A stretch of 64,000 nucleotides of DNA from the NCBI GenBank assembly GCA_046233135.1, contig JBJXHN010000004.1:310001-374000 (forward strand), in the 5' to 3' direction. The DNA comes from JBJXHN01 sp046233135 (GTDB lineage: Bacteria > Pseudomonadota > Alphaproteobacteria > Rhodospirillales > Rhodospirillaceae). Every line of letters begins with the position of its first letter. Position 1 is the stretch's first letter. The translations under genes and the position numbers were made by a program. This document shows positions 61,595 to 64,000 of the stretch, in pieces. The notes below the pieces were generated by a model. It had not been told where the DNA came from. It ran no database searches and saw nothing but the letters and a program-made list of their open reading frames with translations.

Positions 61595-62371
61595 ATGGCC
61601 GCCGACGCAGCCGCCTTTGTCTCCCTGGCGCTCGACCTTGCCGCTGTCTCGGCCGTGGTGATCCGCCGCCATTTCCGGACCGGTGTGCCGGTGGATGACA
61701 AAGCCGATCAAAGCCCGGTGACCATTGCCGACAGGGACTCCGAAGCCGCCATGCGCGACCTGATCGCCCGGGTCGCCCCCGACCACGGGGTGATCGGCGA
61801 GGAACACGGCAGCGATAAGGCCGACGCCGAATGGGTCTGGGTGCTCGATCCCATCGATGGCACCGGCGCTTTCGTCACCGGCAAGCCCTCTTTCGGCACG
61901 TTGATCGGCCTGTGTCATAGGGGCCGCCCGGTGCTCGGGGTGCTCAATCAGCCGGTGCTGCGCGAATGCTGGATCGGCGGCGAAGGCGTGCCGGCCACCC
62001 TGAACGGCCGGCCGCTGCATACCCGCGCCTGCCCCTCGGTCGAGCGTGCCGCCCTGTTCTGCACCACGCCGGACATGTTCGAAGGGGCCGATGCCCAGGC
62101 CTTCGGCCGGCTGAAGCAGGCCGCCAAGCTGGTGCGCTACGGGGCGGATTGCTACGCTTACGGCCTGGTCGCGGCCGGTCATGCGGACCTGGTGTGCGAA
62201 AGCAGCCTGAAGCTGCACGACTATGCCGCCCTGGCCCCGCTGATGATCGCGGCGGGCGGGGTGATGACCGACTGGCAGGGCCAGCCGCTGGGCATGGGGT
62301 CCGGCGACAAGGTTCTGGCCGCCGGGGATGCGGCCTGCCATGCCCGGGGATTGGCCCTTCTTAACGGCTGA
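61595..62371 (+). CDS. Inositol-monophosphatase-family phosphatase (HisN-like)
   Basis: This 258-aa phosphatase carries GEEHG (Glu70) and LDPIDGTGAFVTG (Asp85, Asp88), the metal-binding motifs of the IMPase superfamily, and KLHDYAALAPLMIAAGG near the end. In alphaproteobacteria close relatives are histidinol-phosphatases, but inositol or CysQ-type activity is possible. The ATG at 61595 follows GGAGGG. It lies 152 bp after the ferritin-like gene and is probably a separate transcript. Confidence 0.85.
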   Translation: MAADAAAFVSLALDLAAVSAVVIRRHFRTGVPVDDKADQSPVTIADRDSEAAMRDLIARVAPDHGVIGEEHGSDKADAEWVWVLDPIDGTGAFVTGKPSFGTLIGLCHRGRPVLGVLNQPVLRECWIGGEGVPATLNGRPLHTRACPSVERAALFCTTPDMFEGADAQAFGRLKQAAKLVRYGADCYAYGLVAAGHADLVCESSLKLHDYAALAPLMIAAGGVMTDWQGQPLGMGSGDKVLAAGDAACHARGLALLNG

Positions 62372-62532
62372 GCCGACGTATCTTCACGCCTGTTGCCCTG
62401 CGCTTGCCCTGCTGTGGCCTTGATCGCGGGGAATGCTGCTCTCACGTTGTGTTGAACAAGGGGCATCCCCCGCCCTCCGTCTCGTCCGGCGGACCCTCCG
62501 CCGCCCAGTCAGCCTCCGGGAGATCGTCACCT

Positions 62533-64000
62533 ATGCGCCTGCCCTCTGCCGTGCTGCTCGCCGCCGCCCTGTTCGCCTGGTCTCCCGCAGGGACCGCCCT
62601 GGCTCAAGAAACCCCGGCGGCGCCCGCCACGCCGGCGGAAGGGGCTGCTCCCGAGACGCTTGCCGAGCCGGTGCCGGCGGACGAAACGGTGACCGACGCC
62701 GCGCCCGAGCCCGAGCCCGCCCCGGCGGGGGAAGAAGCCGCGCCGCAGGCGACGCCCGAAACCGAAGCGGTGACCGAAGCGGCCGCCCCGGTCGAGGACG
62801 CCACCCCGTCGGTGCCGCCGGTCCATGGCATGGCCATGCATGGGGATGTGGCCTATCCCGCCGATTTCACGCATTTCGCCTATGTGAATCCCGAGGCCCC
62901 CAAGGGCGGCAATATCCGGCTGTCGGCCTTCGGCACGTTCGATACCCTGAACCCCTATACCCTGAAGGGCAATTCGGCGGACGGCCTGGGGCTGACCATG
63001 GCCAGTCTTACGGTCGCGTCGGCGGACGAGCCGTTTTCCAAATACGGGCAGATCGCCGAAAGCATGGAGCTGCCGGAAGACCGCACCTGGATCATTTTCA
63101 ATCTGCGCGAAGAAGCCCGCTGGTCCGACGGCGAGCCGATCACCGCCGACGATGTGGCCTTCAGCCTGAAGACGCTGCGGGAAAAGGGATCGCCGCTGTT
63201 CGGCAGCTATTACGCCGACGTGACCGACGTGCAGGTGCTGGGACCGCGCCGGGTCAAGTTCGTCTTCAAGAACGGAGACAACCGCGAACTGCCGCTGATC
63301 CTGGGGGATCTGCCCATTCTGCCCAAGCATTACTGGGAAGGCCGGGAGTTCGCCGACACCACCCTGGAACCGCCGGTCAGCTCCGGCCCCTACCGCATCA
63401 CGTCCTTCGAGCCCGGCCGCGAGATCACCTACGAGCGGGTGGCGGACTGGTGGGGCAAGGACCTGCCGGTGTCCAAGGGCCTCTATAACTTCGACACCAT
63501 CCGCTACGACTTCTACCGCGACCTGACGGTGTCGTTCGAGGCTTTCAAGGCCGGGGCCTATGATTACCGCAGCGAGATGAACTCCAAGAACTGGGCGCGC
63601 GGCTATGACGTGCCGGCCCGGCAAAGCGGCGATATGGTGCTGGAGGCGATTCCCCATAACCGCACGCAGGGCATGCAGGGGTTCTACATGAATCAGCGCC
63701 GGGCGCTCTTCGCCGATCCCAAGGTGCGCGAAGCCCTGGCCTATGCCTTCGACTTCCAGTGGACCAACGAGAACCTGTTCTTCGGCCAGAACACCCGGAC
63801 CCGCAGCTATTTCGACAACTCCGAACTGGCCGCCACCGGCCTGCCGTCGGAGGAGGAACTGAAGATCCTGGAACCCTTCCGCGACCAGATCCCGGCCCGG
63901 GTCTTCACCGAGGAATACAATCCGCCCTCCGTCGAAACCGCCGAAGGCGGTCTGCGGGGCAACCTGCGCAAGGCGCTGGAGCTGCTGGGCGAGGCGGGCT
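62533..64000 (+). CDS. ABC-transporter peptide-binding protein (YejA-like), 3' end beyond window
   Basis: The visible 489 residues begin with a signal peptide (MRLPSAVLLAAALFAWSPAGTALA). A long Pro/Ala/Glu-rich linker (about 25-95) follows, then a family-5 solute-binding domain: HGDVAYPADFTHFAYVNPEAPKGG, NIRLSAFGTFDTLNPYTLKG and WSDGEPITADDVAFSLKTL. YejA-type proteins bind peptides such as microcin C for the YejBEF importer. The gene runs off the window, so the permease genes are not seen. The long acidic linker is unusual. The ATG at 62533 is the only start that gives the signal peptide. Confidence 0.88.
   Translation, partial: MRLPSAVLLAAALFAWSPAGTALAQETPAAPATPAEGAAPETLAEPVPADETVTDAAPEPEPAPAGEEAAPQATPETEAVTEAAAPVEDATPSVPPVHGMAMHGDVAYPADFTHFAYVNPEAPKGGNIRLSAFGTFDTLNPYTLKGNSADGLGLTMASLTVASADEPFSKYGQIAESMELPEDRTWIIFNLREEARWSDGEPITADDVAFSLKTLREKGSPLFGSYYADVTDVQVLGPRRVKFVFKNGDNRELPLILGDLPILPKHYWEGREFADTTLEPPVSSGPYRITSFEPGREITYERVADWWGKDLPVSKGLYNFDTIRYDFYRDLTVSFEAFKAGAYDYRSEMNSKNWARGYDVPARQSGDMVLEAIPHNRTQGMQGFYMNQRRALFADPKVREALAYAFDFQWTNENLFFGQNTRTRSYFDNSELAATGLPSEEELKILEPFRDQIPARVFTEEYNPPSVETAEGGLRGNLRKALELLGEAG

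Noticed and set aside
1..64000. tRNA, rRNA, insertion sequence or prophage genes
   Set aside because: No tRNA-like T-arm/acceptor pattern, rRNA sequence, transposase or phage structural operon was recognised on either strand. A dedicated tRNA or covariance search was not possible.

Overview
The window is high-GC (roughly two-thirds G+C by eye) chromosome from an alphaproteobacterium, most likely a member of Rhodospirillales. The evidence is gene content: an LDH-type malate dehydrogenase joined to sucCD-sucAB-lpd, ethylmalonyl-CoA pathway genes (mcl1-mch), a DmeRF nickel/cobalt efflux pair, kdsB-pheA, DUF3422 and a protoglobin diguanylate cyclase. No rRNA, tRNA, CRISPR array, transposase or prophage was recognised. 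The assignment to order level is inference.

Layout. 1-1873 (-) holds sdhC, sdhD and an sdhA cut by the window edge. 2217-3623 (+) is a lone TIR/deoxyribosyltransferase-like plus TPR-type protein that resembles conflict-system effectors. 3717-5662 (-) is mcl1-mch. 5879-8995 (+) holds a pyridoxal kinase, a globin-coupled diguanylate cyclase and a LysE-type exporter. A duplicated 102-bp multi-hairpin repeat follows at 9077-9292. 9358-14501 (-) holds asd, a SleB-like cell-wall hydrolase, a phytase-like secreted protein and chrA. 14893-24160 (+) is a TCA block (mdh, sucC, sucD, sucA, sucB, lpd) headed by a palindromic TTTGCAAA-type site. 24664-26661 holds an AT-richer secreted protein and dmeR-dmeF with its G-tract operator. 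26733-31766 holds a short flagellin, a giant GlmS-like protein with an insertion and a long C-terminal extension, and a HEAGH-motif protein. 31914-38039 (+) is pyrF-trpF-DUF3422-(molybdopterin-fold protein)-trpB-trpA-tetR. 38046-41797 (-) is a two-ATPase operon whose second member has a strikingly AT-rich sensor half. 42183-45792 holds a degenerate nuclease-fold protein and kdsB-pheA-metalloprotease-zeta. 45972-47174 is a putative manganese exporter behind a Fur-type box. 47332-51877 is a lower-GC island: a Tat-exported LigW-like decarboxylase, a MipA/OmpV outer-membrane protein and a two-component system.

The most interesting region is 51991-61442. A complete ebo operon (A-B-F-D-E-C, all overlapping) reads leftward. 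Divergent from it, across a short AT-rich 176-bp promoter region, are two genes that together resemble a VioB/RebD/StaD-type enzyme split in two: a VioB N-terminal-like protein of 639 aa and a ferritin-like VioB C-terminal-like protein of 371 aa. ebo genes are known to serve export of an indole alkaloid (scytonemin) in cyanobacteria, and VioB-type enzymes couple tryptophan-derived imines. The arrangement therefore suggests an undescribed aromatic or indolic metabolite pathway. The window ends with a HisN-like phosphatase and the start of a YejA-type peptide-binding protein.

All product calls come from reading translated sequence and motif recognition. No database search was run.
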